From: Blastobasis lacticolella
Lineage: Eukaryota > Arthropoda > Insecta > Lepidoptera > Blastobasidae
Assembly (NCBI GenBank): GCA_905147135.1
Contig: LR990053.1
Span: 13,218,501-13,282,500, forward strand
Length of the DNA: 64,000 nucleotides
Direction: 5' to 3'
Shown: in pieces, positions 24,101 to 39,100 of the stretch
Position numbering within the stretch: position 1 is the stretch's first letter
Layout: each line of letters opens with the position of its first letter
The notes under the pieces: generated by a model
Seen by the model: the letters and a program-made list of their open reading frames with translations, nothing else
The model's database searches: none
What the model was told of the DNA's origin: nothing
Program-made: the position numbers and the translations under genes

Positions 24101-27100
24101 GCCGACTGGTCTAAAACTGAAATGTTGTATTATAGTTTCTGTTGTGTAAGACGAATGTTTGAATTAGGTAGTTTGATATCTCTCCCGTCTTATCTATGGA
24201 AAACTGATGCTGCACCCTTTTAGAAGTACTGCTAAAGTTGTGCCATGCAGGTCGTTAGGTCATGAGATATACCTGCCTACTAGTACTCGTATAGTTGCAT
24301 TGTGCAGCAGGTAATTGGTGTGTAGGCTTTAAAGGCATAAGGTAGCTTGTAAGTTGTAAGACGATGCATTAAAGGTTTGATCGTCATTTAATACCAGCTA
24401 TGTAGCCCCCAAATGCCCACACAGTGGTAGAATGTTACTTAATTCTAAATACATACATATTATAAATGAAATATTTTAAAGCATGTAATCATTAGCCGTG
24501 TGGTGTCCGGCAGAGTAGATTAGCACCAACCCTTAACAGTTGTGGGTGCCGCACAAGGCGACTAATGTTTTTGAGGCAAAACTTCTGGAGTCTCCGTAGG
24601 CTGGAAAATGGGCAGCAGGGTTTTCATTGTAATATTTATAACACTGCGATCTCCGCTTGCCTAGCGTGGAGATTTTAGCAATAACCTCCGCTTTCGTGGG
24701 ACAGGGTCCTGCAGTGGCCTGTTATGGGCTGTGATGGTGTAATAAATAAATAAATATCATTATCATGTTGTTTTAATAAATAACTTTAGTAACATACCTT
24801 CATTTTTAAAATCGTTGTGGTTCAAACCATATATATTCTTAAATATCGGTAGACCAACCATCTAGCCAATGTAAGTAGCTCCCAGCAATTCCGTTCTGGT
24901 ACGCAAAAGATAATTTAATAATTTGGCGTGAAACGGTGCGATCAGCGGCGGTCATCAACTAAATTGATATTTACCTCACACAAGCACTTTAATGGTGTTA
25001 TTAAGTCACGCTTGTGTGATATACGGCGGCCGCCCATGGTAAGCTCTTATTACAGGGTAATGTCAAAAATATACGCGTTGTACCATCAACTGGTTATTCT
25101 GCAACATGTACCTACTCGTAGCAGTTCTACGTAATGAATTATAATTAAATTGTGACGGGATTCATTGCGTTTAGGTACTGCGTACCTACTGTATTGTGAC
25201 ATTTGGGACATGCTAATAGTATAATAAATATGCTTAGACAATTCACACAGCGCCATCCAGCTCTAAAGTAAGCTACGTTTGTGTTATGGGTGCCAGAAAA
25301 CTTACATATTTATTATACATATATCGCCCAGACCCGTAATAGAAATTAAAATTCTACATTTCAATTTCTGCCCGGCCGGGAATCGAAGCCGAGTCCTCTG
25401 CTTGGCAGACTGGCATGTTGACCAACTGAACCACTCAGGTCATCGAATAATAGCCACGGAGTACGTAAATATTCGCGGGAATAGGATCTTCTATTTTATT
25501 TATTCAACAAAACCTAGACTATAGGACCAGTTTTAGATTTCTGACCTGTGCGTGACGTTTTTAAGGTAAGTAGTAGGTATACTAGTAGCGCATAATATTA
25601 TAATATTAATATTACTAGTAACTTCTTATTCAATGGAGCTAATTGAGTTAATCGCACTTCACTACATAGTATAAAACAAAGTCGCTTTCTCTGTCCCTAT
25701 GTCCCTTTGTATGCTTAAATCTTTGAAACTACGCAACGGATTTTGATGCGGTTTGTTTTAATAGATAGAGTGATTCAAGAGGAAGGTTTATAAGCAAGAA
25801 AAATGGATAGGGGTACAGTAGGTGTACGTGAACGAAGTCGCGCCGGGTCCACTAGTATTTTATAATGGAGATATTATCGCGAGCATCGTGCGTTAATGGC
25901 GCGCGCGTACAAAGGCAGTATATCTTTTTAATTTCCCATCTGTCTTCTTCTGAATATATTACTGTGATTATTACTTTGCTTGCGATTTGTTTTTGTGCCA
26001 TTTTAATGTTAAATACGATGTTATTGTTCTATTGGAGTTTGTAATTGAGAACGCTTAGAATCTAAATTCATTTTAAAATCTATACATAGTGTAAAACAAA
26101 GTCGCTTCCCGCCGTCTGTATCTATGTACGCGTAGATCTTTTAAACTACAATAATAGATAGAATGATTCAAGGTGAAGATTTATAGGCAAGAAAAGAAAG
26201 GATAGGTAGACGTAAAGTACGAGTAGGTGTAGGTACGCGAACGAAGTAGCGCCGGATTCACAACATCAAAATAAAAAATCTTTCATCAATTCTATTGCTT
26301 AGTAGCTTGATCTTTACCAGCCTTTAAAGCTGTATTCTTTGCGTTTGAAGAGTTATTTATAGCGGCAGCTTTTTGTACGAGTATTTAGATTAAAATAGGT
26401 AAGTAACTCTACCCTCGACTTCTAACGCTGATTCGATTGCGAAAATTCTTGCACTAATAGGTAAGTACTTTTATCACTATTTTTTCTTGACAACTTGAGA
26501 ATAAATTGAGGATGGCTTGATAAAGGCTTTCAGGGCAATTTCTAGCGAAAATATGATAATATGAAGAAATAACCCCAATTCTCTAACCCTATATGAACGT
26601 TACTGCGAGAAACATAGATATCTACCTACTTAGATTAATAACTTAATACAAAATAGTATTACGACAAACACGAGTTCGTGTTTGGTCGTGAATGGTCGTT
26701 TTGTTATCATGTTTGTATTTGTATTCTCGTGTTGTTGTTTATCAATGGGTCTCGAGATCAGTAATTTATATTCAGAATAAAGCAGGTATTTACGTGTCGT
26801 AGTTACGTAGGTACCTGTCATATTGGATTTATACCTTAATGCGCTATAAGACCGGTTTATCAATATGCCTCTAACCGTAAACAAATGGTCAGCGATGAAG
26901 ATAATTGTTGCTTTGGTATGGTAAATGGGTTCTTTTTATCTCAATACCTATACGCAAATGCACCACAACCAATAGGTCGTACCTACTGTGAAACGCTCAA
27001 GGGATATTTTATAAAGGTAACGTTACAACACTAACGTTATTCTCACAAATAAGTCAATGTCGGGAGACCCAAGTCCTCGTCGACTTCTTGACAATCCGAC

Positions 27101-30100
27101 TTTACGGAGGAGAGGTTACAACATTGTACATATGCTACCGTCTACAGTGTGGGAGTTCTCTGATAAATTCTTCGAACTGATACCTGCTGCAGAATTTCAC
27201 ACCTTACTATCCATTATGGGATGGGATTAGGGACTATAGGGCCCTCCCACCAAAGGCCCAAGCCAAACTAATCTGCACGCTGTCCCCCGTACAGTCGTCT
27301 GTCCGGCTCTAGCGAACAGGCTTCTAAAGGGTTTTGCCGATCAGATGAAAGCCGCAGCACGTAAAAAGCCAATACACCATAAATTTTTAATAAAGTATTC
27401 ATACACTAACTCAAACGGTGGCAACGTATCGTGACTCCCCGGGTATAGTTACCCGCGACAATGAAATCACTTTCCATCTGACCCACTTCGTACGCAAAAT
27501 CTATCTCTCAAAACCCTCTCCTATAAAAAAAAAGAAATAACTTTTTTATGTATTATCCATTATGACACCTTTAGTACGCCTCTATAAAATAGTTTATTAA
27601 AAGATACTTGTTATGAGTTCATTGAGGCTATAAACCCCTTAGTTATATAGGACACTGCAATAAACGTCGCCGCCTAAAAAGTCATCTCACTGCACGGCAT
27701 GAGTTACGAGCACGAATAGTTTCACCGAACGATAGCATTTAAGCCGAAACTACCGCGATATTCGTATAACTGCTATCTACTGCATTTCGTGGAACACCGT
27801 TCCTTTAAAAAACATTTCATTCCAAAAATAAACCGACCTCTTAAGCTAATGATCTGTAATCTTGCTTACACACGTTCATTAACACGCTCGCGATATAATT
27901 TATCCATTACTCTTAGTTCTAGATAAGAAAAATCCTTCTACACCTACAATACGATACCAGAGTGCATTGTACCGTCTACGGCGCATTCATGCAAGGTCAT
28001 TGGCATTCACAATTATTACTACTTACATAACGTGTTTACTGCCATTGTCTAATGTGTGTGACGAATGCCTTATTTGCTGAAAGGTCGACGGCACGGGGTG
28101 CTTTGCCGATTGCATAAGCGGCTTTGTAAGCTAATAACGCGCGCGTGCTACCATGATGCAGTATCTTGTACATAGATCGGTTTTTGTCTTGCACCAGGGG
28201 CACAGGAAACAAAGGCGGTGCCGTATCCTGTAGCGTGGTCAGCGGGATGTAAGAGGGTATTCTAATAAATGCGATACGGGCGATACTCATAACCATAGGC
28301 TGTTAAAACCAAGATAGCGTCCCAGAATAGTATGTCTGAATTATTTTGCGATGGTTATAAAATAAAATAAAAAGTACACATGAAATATGTTTCTCAGTCA
28401 AAACGAGTTGTACATTGTTACGAAGATAACTATAGCAGAGTTCGTATACTCTCCCGCCTAGATCCTGACTATTTGCAATAACCTTGCGCCACGCCAGGCC
28501 GTGACTCAGCCCGGCAACCCGGCTCAAATCGATCCCATCTACATATATACTTTCTTACACAAACAATACGTTAACGTTTCTAACAGGCGGCAGGCATAAA
28601 ATAATAAAGTTTAAATATATTTCAAGACCCATAACTACGATAATCTCGATTATGGATTTAGTGGATGTTGGATGTTCTACTGTTGCGGTTTATAACTGTA
28701 CATTGCTCGGAACTTTAGTTTATGTGAACGAGCTTACGAAATCTCATATTTCAGAATACTTTTTGTTTCGATTAAAGATTTCCGAGGGACAATATTATGG
28801 GCGAAAGACAGACAGACGAGACTCTGGCGAATCGACTTTTCCCTAACGGGTTATGCGGGTCGAACGGCAGTTGCCGCACCACAAATTGGATTCTGGTAGG
28901 TTTTCATTAAATCTGAATGTGCTTTCCTGGTAGAAGAGCGAACTCTGGACTCTAGTTGGCAGGTTTACCGCTAGCCGCTGAGCCGGGATTTACCGGGCGA
29001 AAAAAAAAACATTTTTAAGGCGAGGGAGCTATTTTGTGACCTAGCGAAGCGAAAAATTTAAAGGATGCCGCCTGAGGAAAACATATTTTTTATGACCAAC
29101 TGTTCAATGAGGAGGAAAAAATTGGTCCAGACAAATAACCAATTTTATCCTCCTCTATGAGAATAATAAGTGACACTTTTGGGCAGGTATTTGACCGTGC
29201 ACTGTGCGGTTGAAATGACGTGAAAATTGAGCATGCCAGAGTATGCCTAGAAGGAGCCTTTAATTCGGGATGATATTCTAAGATTAGTCTAAACAGTCAT
29301 CATCATGTTGGCGTTAATGTCCCGGTTGTGCTCTCGCGCACGAGGGCCCGGGGTCCGCCTTGACCATGATCCAGAATTTGGCAGCTCAGTTAATTACAGT
29401 GGAGCGACTGCCATCTGACCTCCATGACCCTGCTACCAGGGGAACCTGACCAGATTGGATCATGGTTACACATCCAGTCGCCTGAATGTGCAGGTTTCAT
29501 CACGATGTTTTCCCTCACCGTAAGAGTATCGGTTAGTATTCAACTAATGTACATAACTCAAAAAACAGTCATTGGTACATGGGCGGAGCGGGATTCAAAC
29601 CCGGGACCTTAATTAAAGTTGCAGGAGGTATAAGTAAAGTCTTGCATTCTCAAAAGAGGTACTAGGAAAGGAATCCACAAACGCGCCGGAGGCGACCTTG
29701 GCCGCAGCCCGTGACTCACTCGGCAACCAGCGCGGGCGCAACTCAATATTCCCAAACACAAACAATACTTGCCGACGTATCTAATGTGCAACACGCACTG
29801 TTACTATTACCGTACGATTACATAAGATCGAGGCGCCAGATTGTGGAATCGTATGGTCGACATTTCATCTGTGAAATCTCCTAATGTTTTTGTTTAGGAA
29901 TGTAGAGCGTCAGAACTTTTAACCACTTCTCACTTTTGAGTTTGGTTGTGCCTTCTAGAAAATCAATATAGAAGACACAACACCACCTTGTGCTTTTAAG
30001 GCAAAGATATCACATCCGAAAGCAGGAAATAACTCAGATCAGAATAAATCCGAGAATGCTCGTGACTTATGCTATCACAGCAAGATCTATGATAAAGAAG

Positions 30101-33100
30101 CAGGAGTCATTCGATAGGCGTGCTTCATCTTCGGTGGCATCATTATTTACCAGGTGAGATGGCGATAAATGTCTGGCAAGTTCTTAGAAAATAATCTAAT
30201 CTAACGTTTTAAGTATTTTAACGTTGATTGTGAACTTACAAACATGTTTCATAATGGATGTAGTAATTTTCCTCATTCCTACTTTCTTTAATAAACCGCT
30301 TCCCTCAATCCTCCCGGTGGCTCATGCTGAGTGAGGTCCTTTTGTTGACAAGGTGTGTCACAGCACAGCAATTCCGAATCGATTTATTAATTTTGTAATT
30401 TGTTATATATATTTTTTATTTGTATGATTATTGTTTTTTTTATATTATGTGATTGTTGTAATGTGGTGTCCTTGTTAATAAATAAATATCTTTCATGTCA
30501 TTTAATTTCAAGCTGCATATGTCCTTGAGCTATTTATGCTATTTATGAACCGCTTGCATCGTCGAACGGCTTTCAATTTTTATTTTCAGTATGAACAATT
30601 CAATATTTTGATGCATGACGCTGATTTTCCCTATGTTTAAACCGTTCGCTATCGGTATTGCAATGTAATTTAAAAAACATTGAGTTTTGAAAAATTTCGT
30701 TGGATTCGAGGCGAGTGGTTCAAGAATAGGGCCCCTGGACTACGGTAACCGTGAGGTGGACCGTCTGAACGTGTGCCTCCGTCTGATTCCCTAGGCCAGG
30801 GATGTCGAACCTACATTGGAACCTTTATTAAAGTGCCGTAGTTTATAAAATCAAGTAACAACAAAGCCATGTCGTGCCGTCAGAGTGTTGTGATGCATGA
30901 ACAAACGGTGTCAATGCGAATTTTTGTTCTGAAAACAATTGACCAAGAAATAGATGAAAATATTGTTATATTTAATAACAAAAGTCAGTTTTTTGAGACA
31001 TCTAAGGTAGTATTGGCATTTTGGGTTGTTATTTCCCGTAGTCTTTCCATGTAATTTAACTTCATCTCTTTTTGATAAAATTTGAAATTTTGAATTAGAT
31101 TTAAAGTAGTCTGAAAGTAGTAAGTATAGATAAATATATTTTCTTAAATTAATGGCATGCCACAATATTTAAGCCGCGTCCCATCTGTGACACGCGTGCC
31201 ATTGGTTCGCCATCCCTGCCCTAGGCAATAAAGTATGGTGTAGTTCAATAATCCATGCAATGAGGTACATCAGGCGGGTGTTGCAATACGACATTAACCC
31301 ATATCGTTGGGTGTGCGCCGACGCCACTAAATCATCGATATTTACTGGCCGTCGGGTCGTACGCGCAGTAATCCGCAGTATACAGGCCGCTACGCACGGG
31401 GTAAGCTGGACTATTAGTTTACAATGTAGGAATGATGGACTATAGTATGGACATAGTACCTGTGGTGTTTCGGCTTTCAATCTACATTCAATAAACGACG
31501 AGATTATCATTGATATTAGGACCAAAATAATGCAATAAAGTTACAATTATTGTATATCATAGATATATATTTAAATAAATTGTATTTTCAATGATTTGGA
31601 TCTATAACATTCTAGTAGGTACACATTGCGCATAATAAGTAGTTAACTTCAATAAACCAATTAAATCAATAAATAAATGTGGATCTTGTATGCGTAAGAC
31701 AGTGTATAGTAGTAGTACATATCCGGATTTGTAGAGTGACGATGATGACGATCTTCACTGTATTTGCAAGTCTCTACTTATTAGACAAAATTCATGCACA
31801 TTTAGATATCATAAATTTTATTTAATGTATCTACACCATGTGTTTGGTACTCCATGGCCGGCGACGCCGTTTGTAGGATTTAGCAATAATCGCGATGTTG
31901 TAACCCACTTCCGCGATAACATTGTGTTCATTTATTACGTTTATTAATAACAGTGTATTTGTATTACTGTGATCGGTTGCAGACTATTGTTATTGTTGGT
32001 AATTTTTCTTTGATTGTGAGAGCGTAGTTATTAATTATGACTTACTTATATCGTAAAGTGATAATTGTAAATCAGTTGTCTGTCTATCGCCTCTGTCTGT
32101 ACCTACACAATTATTCTTATTCAGATAACCTTTACATCGGATTTCATGAATGAATCGTGTTTTATAGGAGAACTTGTTCTAATAAAAGAGCTATTTTACA
32201 TATTCTAATTTTATGTAAGTATATATCTAGATACGCGGGAGTGTGTCATGTCAATTTCAAGCCAAGAAAATAACCATTTGGAGCCACTTTTGACCCGTTC
32301 ATAACTCAAAAACTATTTAACATAAACACACAAAATTTTGATTTTTTATTGTGACCCCCTAGAGAAACGAGTACCCCACATGTTAAGGTGTAATAGATCA
32401 TAAGTTATTTGCTTTGTGTAAATAATTTTAATATTCAAATCGCAGAAAAAAACAAAAATTGTGTTTTTAATTTACCTGAGAATGTTATACGTTCTTATAA
32501 ATAATAAATTTCCGGATTGTCTACAGAACTTGGTACCCACTTAGATCTCAAGTCTTTTGTCGGTGAAGTTGACAACCACACCATAATTATCACAACATTG
32601 AACTTGGCTCTCATTTTCACTTTTTTTTGAGATATCCTATACAACAAAGCTCGTGTCTCACGTCAGTCATCATCACCAATTTATAGACACACAACTCCCA
32701 AAATGGAATCACGACATGCCCAATGCAAAACAAACATAATAATGCTATACAGCGCCCATAAATCTTCCTGGTGGTCTAAATCACTCCCTCTTATCTGTAT
32801 AATAGGACATAAATTTTTTACAGCGCACTAAAACGATCAATAGATACAATCCAACGCCAATTTATGAAGGACGACGGTCCATTTAAAAAAATATATGTTT
32901 GTATTAGATCGATGATGCAATTGATCAAATAAAACACTAACAAGGTACAACTTTTCCGGATTCAGTACCTACAACCAATTTGCTAAATTGGACGGTACAG
33001 GATTTGTGGTTATGATATGCTATAGCTTAACATAATTTGATCGCTGTTATGGTACGGTATAATCTTTTTTATAGTTCATTGGTGGTATTTGTTAGTTTTG

Positions 33101-36100
33101 TACCAATATCTTAGCCTCGCTTCTCTAGCCTCGTCTTCTTAGACATTTGCTCATTTAAAATAATAGCTTTCTACATGAAGTGGTGTGAAGTGAATGTTGT
33201 TTATGTAAAGAATTTCTCAGGGTAGTTAATTGGGTCACCTTCTATTTTCAAAATAATATAGTTTTCAGCCAATTATTCCAGCATATTGGACTACCGACTC
33301 ACACGAAATGAGGAAGTCGCGACTGAAAGAGTAATGGCTTAAAATAGGCAGATATTTGATCGCCATCTCACCAGAGTGGAAGCTCCGAATATGGAGTATG
33401 CCTGTTAAGAAATAGCCTATTCATTCTCGCATTGAAGGAGTCCAGGTTGCTCTGTTCGGGAACACATTACCCGAAAAAAAGAAATATTGTACTCACTTAT
33501 GCCCCAGCTCGTGTGTGATGGTGTGGGCCAGCATGATGCCGTTGTCCTCGTTGACTGAGCAGCTGCGGTCTGGCTTGCACATGCCGGCGACGTGGGCCAC
33601 GCCCAGGGTACTGAAACAGGACAAATTTCTTAGCGACTCTTGGAATTTGCTCATTTAGGGAGTCGAGGGGTGCTTTAGTTCTATGTTGCCTTGACTTGGT
33701 TTTTTGTACCACTAAGGTGGCAAACAAGCTTACGGCCTGCCTGATGGTAAACTGACCGCAGCCTATGGATGTTTGCCATACCAGGGCCACTATACCCACG
33801 CGTTGCCCGCGACCCCGTAAAAACCTTTTCACCCCTTTCGTGAAGAACTCCATGTTGTATTTAATGGGGCCTTGAGTTTGTCGACTGAGGAGCCAGGAGT
33901 CCAGGAGAGAAATAACGTACAATGTAACTAGTGAGAATAAACTACCTTCATCTCTATGGTACACACATAAAGCACAAGAGGAGTAGTCAGAGAGAGACTA
34001 TGGAGCTCCAGTTTGCTCAGTCCTCAGTTTGTCATTTTGAATACTTTAAATATACACTAAACGCAAACCACCATAATGTTATATCTGTACATGGTTGTAT
34101 TTCGATAATTTATCTTCATTTAAGTCTAAAGAAATAGTATAAAGCTCAGACTTATTTTGCACATGGTAAAAGGCTACGCGTCATAAGTTAAACATAATAA
34201 GGATTCAATTGTCACCCATAAATAAAATGTTTTATTGTAATAAACGAGGCCGCATTTACGTCGTTTCTTATTTCATGATTTATAACGGATAAATATTTTA
34301 TTTATTTACGATATATTATAATATCGTAATTGATAGTTTATCAGAGATTTACGTCCCGGCGATTTCATAGTTGTGACAAAATAAAATGATGGAGACGATC
34401 AGTGAGAATTTATTAAGGTCCTTCGTCGCTTAAGCTGTATTCGACTTTAATAATTCTGAATAAAATAAAGGTATATACTTTTAGTTGTAATAATATTGGT
34501 ATGAATTAGTATTTTGTAAATATTTATGAATTGCAAAAATACACTAACATCGTTAGTACAAATCAAGCGCGTTGATGTCTTTTGTATGGAAGATGTCGCT
34601 TTAAGAATAACGTGGAGATTTTTAAAAAATAATATGTTGACTAACTTCAGCTTGTATTGGGATAACATCAACAACCAGTTTGGCAGCCGTGAGCCGGGTT
34701 GGGAGGGAGATCGCATTGGTGAGAACACAACAGTAAACGTAGCTGGTCATTTTATGGTTCACGAAGGTAATATGGCCTGACTCTATGATTGGTAGTGAGT
34801 GGCCAAACGGTCTCACAAAAAGTACGAATATTCACAAAGGCGTGCTAGTACCAGCTCTTATGTATGGAAGTGAATGTTGGATGGCAGAAACAACATACAA
34901 GTCGAATAAATGCGGTGGAAATGCGGTCTCTATGGAGTATGTGTGGGGTCACCCTAAGTGATAGAATGAGAAACAGTGTGTCAAGAGTTCGTTGTAAGTT
35001 GAAGGATGATGTGGTAACTAGGATTGAAAGATATATGCTGAGATGGTTTGGACACGTGGAGAGGATGGATGAAAAACTTCTTATGAAAGGTTCTATCGTG
35101 CGAATTTAAATAGGAGGAGTCGGTAGAGGGCGCCCGTGAAGAACATATACTGATCAGATAAATGATCTGCTCCAAAAGGAGCAAGTAAGGAGTACGAATA
35201 AAAAAAAATTAATGTGGAAGAGGCGAGAGAGGTGTGTCAGGATGGTAGCTTGTGGTACTCGATAGTCTCTGCCTACCTCTGTGGGATACGGGCGTGAGTG
35301 TATATGTATGTCTATGATAGGTATAGTGGCATTTTACGATACCCGCCAACGGTTGGGGATCAATTCAATTTTATTGTGGAGTTGGTGCTACATTGTACAG
35401 AAGGTAGCATATCAACCTACCTAATATCAGTTTAAAATGAGTCACTTCATTTCATCACTTTGGCTGTGCGTACAAACCAGTGACGATCTAAAGTCTAAAC
35501 CCCGTTTACCACACAATTTTATGAATTAAGCTTGATTACTTGATGCCGTAAATGTGGTTTATTATTGGTCTACTTTACATAATAATTATGATACCTACGT
35601 GTACGTTTTGGCGAATTCGTAATATCATGTAACATATTACCATATTACATATAATTTGGGAGTCTTAATTTCAGCCATAATCGAATTTTAATTTGCTATT
35701 ACAGGTGTTGATTACACGGTACCATTTACAGAGCTTTGGGCGGGGGAATGTGACGATGATTTACAGAACACTCATAAATCATCAGTCTCCGTTTTTGGTC
35801 ATTCGAATTCTTATGCAATTCTGATGTCCAAAATTTAAAAATTAAAGTAAAAGTGTCTACTTAATAAAATGTGTACTTACAAGGGCTGAATTTTCTGTAA
35901 AATTATCATTAAGGATTCATTCAATTATCCTCGCATTCACAGTATCGGAATCTGTAGTGGACAGTTTGTACCACAGCCACCAACAAATTAGACTACTGTA
36001 AAACTTGCGAGTTTAAGCTTAAAATTATCGCGATTGCAAAATTATACGGGCCCAAGAGCCGGAGTAAAGAGTCGGAGTATTTCCACCCGCGCCGTGTCGC

Positions 36101-39100
36101 AATTAACGTGCGCGGGCGCATAATGACCGCCCGTCGAGCGCCAAAGCGCTAATTGACCAAAGCCGCGCGTGACGTCACGCTGCGAACCCCCGCCGCCTTT
36201 GATCTCCCGAATTAACAGGATCTCACCGGTAATTCGGATAAAATTTTGACACCACAAGATCCGCCGTCGAATAAGCGATTAAAATTTTTGATCGCCGCAT
36301 TGGCTTTTTGTATTTGTTTTTGCGGCGGTTTTGTGTTCTGTACACATTTGTAAAGGGGCAAGGAATCAAATTTCGCGCCGCCAAAACCCGATTCGCGATT
36401 CAAAGTTCAAAACCCTTGTCAAACGAATTATTAACAGAGATTTATGTGTTATTTTTTAATCGGTCGCCAGTTTAATTCGGCGTTAAGTTTAATTACAGAA
36501 CAAGACGAGAAATCAGATCGGAGCGCGCGGGCAATTCACGTCTTATTTATGAGCGTAACACCGATTTCCTTAGTTTTTTAATGCCAATTAATTTCGATTG
36601 CAACCTAAAAAGAAATGTTTATAGTCGTAATTCGTGCGGTGCCGTCGCGGGAACTCGACGTCGCCCGTTACAAACTCGGTGCTGCAAATCGCGCAAATTA
36701 TTGAAGCCGCGCGCCCAATCGGGCGAGAGGTCCATTGTGAATAAAGATGACAATTTTACCCGTTTTCCGTTTTTGGAGTATAATTGTCGGAAATGGGGTC
36801 AAACGCGTTTTTGTGGGTCGCCGCGGCGCGCCCGCGGGCGCTGTCGGGCCGTTTGGCGTAATTGGCGACCCGTTGAAAGGTGGCTCCTTTGTTTTTGCGC
36901 CCGTTTCGTTCGTCGGGGACATACTTTTACCGTAGCTTGCTCGCTCAGTGGGATAGGAAGTGCTTTGTGTAGTTGCTTTTATTGCCTATGTATATTCTGG
37001 TAGCAATAGAGAAGCGTAGTCATCGTCTGTGTTTTGCGAAAAGGTTCGCGCGCGGCCGCAGGCTGGCGCCAACGCTCGCAGACGGCGCGGCGCGGTCGCG
37101 AGCTACGATCGACTACACCGGAAAGACATGCATTCGTAATGCAATATCGTTTTTTTTCGATAAATTGTGACCACGAGGATGGTGGAAATATTCAGATATA
37201 ATATACGTAGATTTAATAAGTTTGTTTCACGAATTGGCATACCCACGAATGCTGTTTGAAAAGCAAGTGTTTTTAATTTCATTTTTGTTATTAAATAATA
37301 TCGACGGTAATAATTATACCGTATACCGAAACTGAAAGAATATGATAACTGTTGAAAAGGAATACAGTTTAACATGGATTTTAAAAACCAAACGAAAAAA
37401 TAAATGAGCGCCTGATATTGAAAGGCTGTCGTATCGCCTATTAGTATGGGCGTCTCGTACCGCTGTTTACATATTGATGCAATATTTTCGGCGCAGACAC
37501 ATGCATAATGTACGGGCCGAACACACCGTTATCTGCAATGCGTTCTCAGAAGTGCCGACAGACAGACTGGGAACCGGGGCATGCGGTGTTTATCATTCCT
37601 ACAAATTGCACGGGCAGGTGCCAACCGCCTGGTTAAGAAAGTTTCGGACCGCCCCGGCCCGCGAGTGGTTTCAGCGGAAATTACAGTTATTTTCATATTT
37701 TATTCGCGAGCCGGTTTGATAACGCTTTTAGTTCGGTATCGGCAGAAAATAGACAAAAACGAAACAATGTAATTTTACGATACTTACGTTCGTAAGTATA
37801 TTTGCAGTCTGTCTCCACGAGACCTTCAAACCTTCAAAGAGTTGAATGATATGAAATGTGACGCGCAATATTCTTGAATTAGATTTAGATTAATTTATTT
37901 ATTATATCTCATTTTACAGCATTACATATGTAAAAGAGATTATTTATATATAATCTATAAATTTTAACAATATATTTTAAATTACAGTAGATACTTGGAC
38001 GAAGACAAATTAAAAAAACATTCAGGCGACTGAATGTGAGCATCAGTTAGCATTCAAACATACATACATAACTCAGAAAAGAGTCATTAGTACATGGTCG
38101 CAGTGGGATTCGACCCGGTAGGCAGTGGGATTCAATTCGGTGCCTCTCGTTTAAGAAACGGATACCTTAACCACTCGGCCCCCGATGCTGCGATCTGATA
38201 TACTATACAAGTCTGATATACTATACTATACATGTTTCAGATAAAGCAATGTAGGTAAATTACGGAGCAAGTTTTTGTATTTTTCAAGGAAATCACTAAT
38301 TAAGTATTTTCGATGTCGTCGACGAAAATTGGCGTTACGGTAAACTCTTTTTAAGTTGTTATAATATGATAAAAATCGGTGTAAGTAGATGTAAGGAGTG
38401 TGAGAATGGTAGCTAAGTATAATGTATGAATAAATCAAACATCAATTTACAATTTACAGCAAAGGAACGAAAAAAAAAATTTACCTTGAATTAACTAACG
38501 TAGGTAGGTACTAAGCTAAATATAAAAAATGTGCCCTAGTTTTCCAGAAATCTAATAAGTGTAGAGTTAAGCGCAAATATTTCTGTAAGTTATATTTCAT
38601 GTCTAATCTGTTACACGGGTTAGTGCGATTTACTGTAATAACGTTAATCATGTTGTATAGCTAACTTTCATCTAACTCCACATGTGCTAAAGCTTGTGTG
38701 ACTACCTAATATATTCGTATAAAAGTCGATGAAACTCGTTTTCTACAATAAATAGAACGAATACTTAAGTACATAACTATTCTACGTAAAAAAATAGATA
38801 ATTGTAGACTGTTTACCTTTTAACAAATGTAGGTAATAAGATTGTGGTATAGTTTGTAATAAAAGAGGATTTAAAATGAATCTATAGGAAAAAACCGCAT
38901 CGGAACAGCGTAGTCGAACGTCTGGCAGAGCGAGAGCCTTCACGCCTAGGCCGCACGATTTTCCCACGCGGAAAAATAATCAAATGAGTCAGTTTAAAGG
39001 AAATTATGTCGATGGCTCGCCATCTGTTTATGCTCAATGTGTTTGAAAGGGGGAACGTTCGGCCCTGTTGAAACTAACGCAATGTTGGGTGCATTTACAT

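Noticed and set aside
28036..28296. 86-codon minus-strand frame
   Set aside because: Coherent but unrecognised; no start context, splice signals or homologue known to me.
36581..37003. 140-codon plus-strand open frame in the CpG-rich block
   Set aside because: GC-rich DNA has few stops. No domain, splice context or start context supports it.
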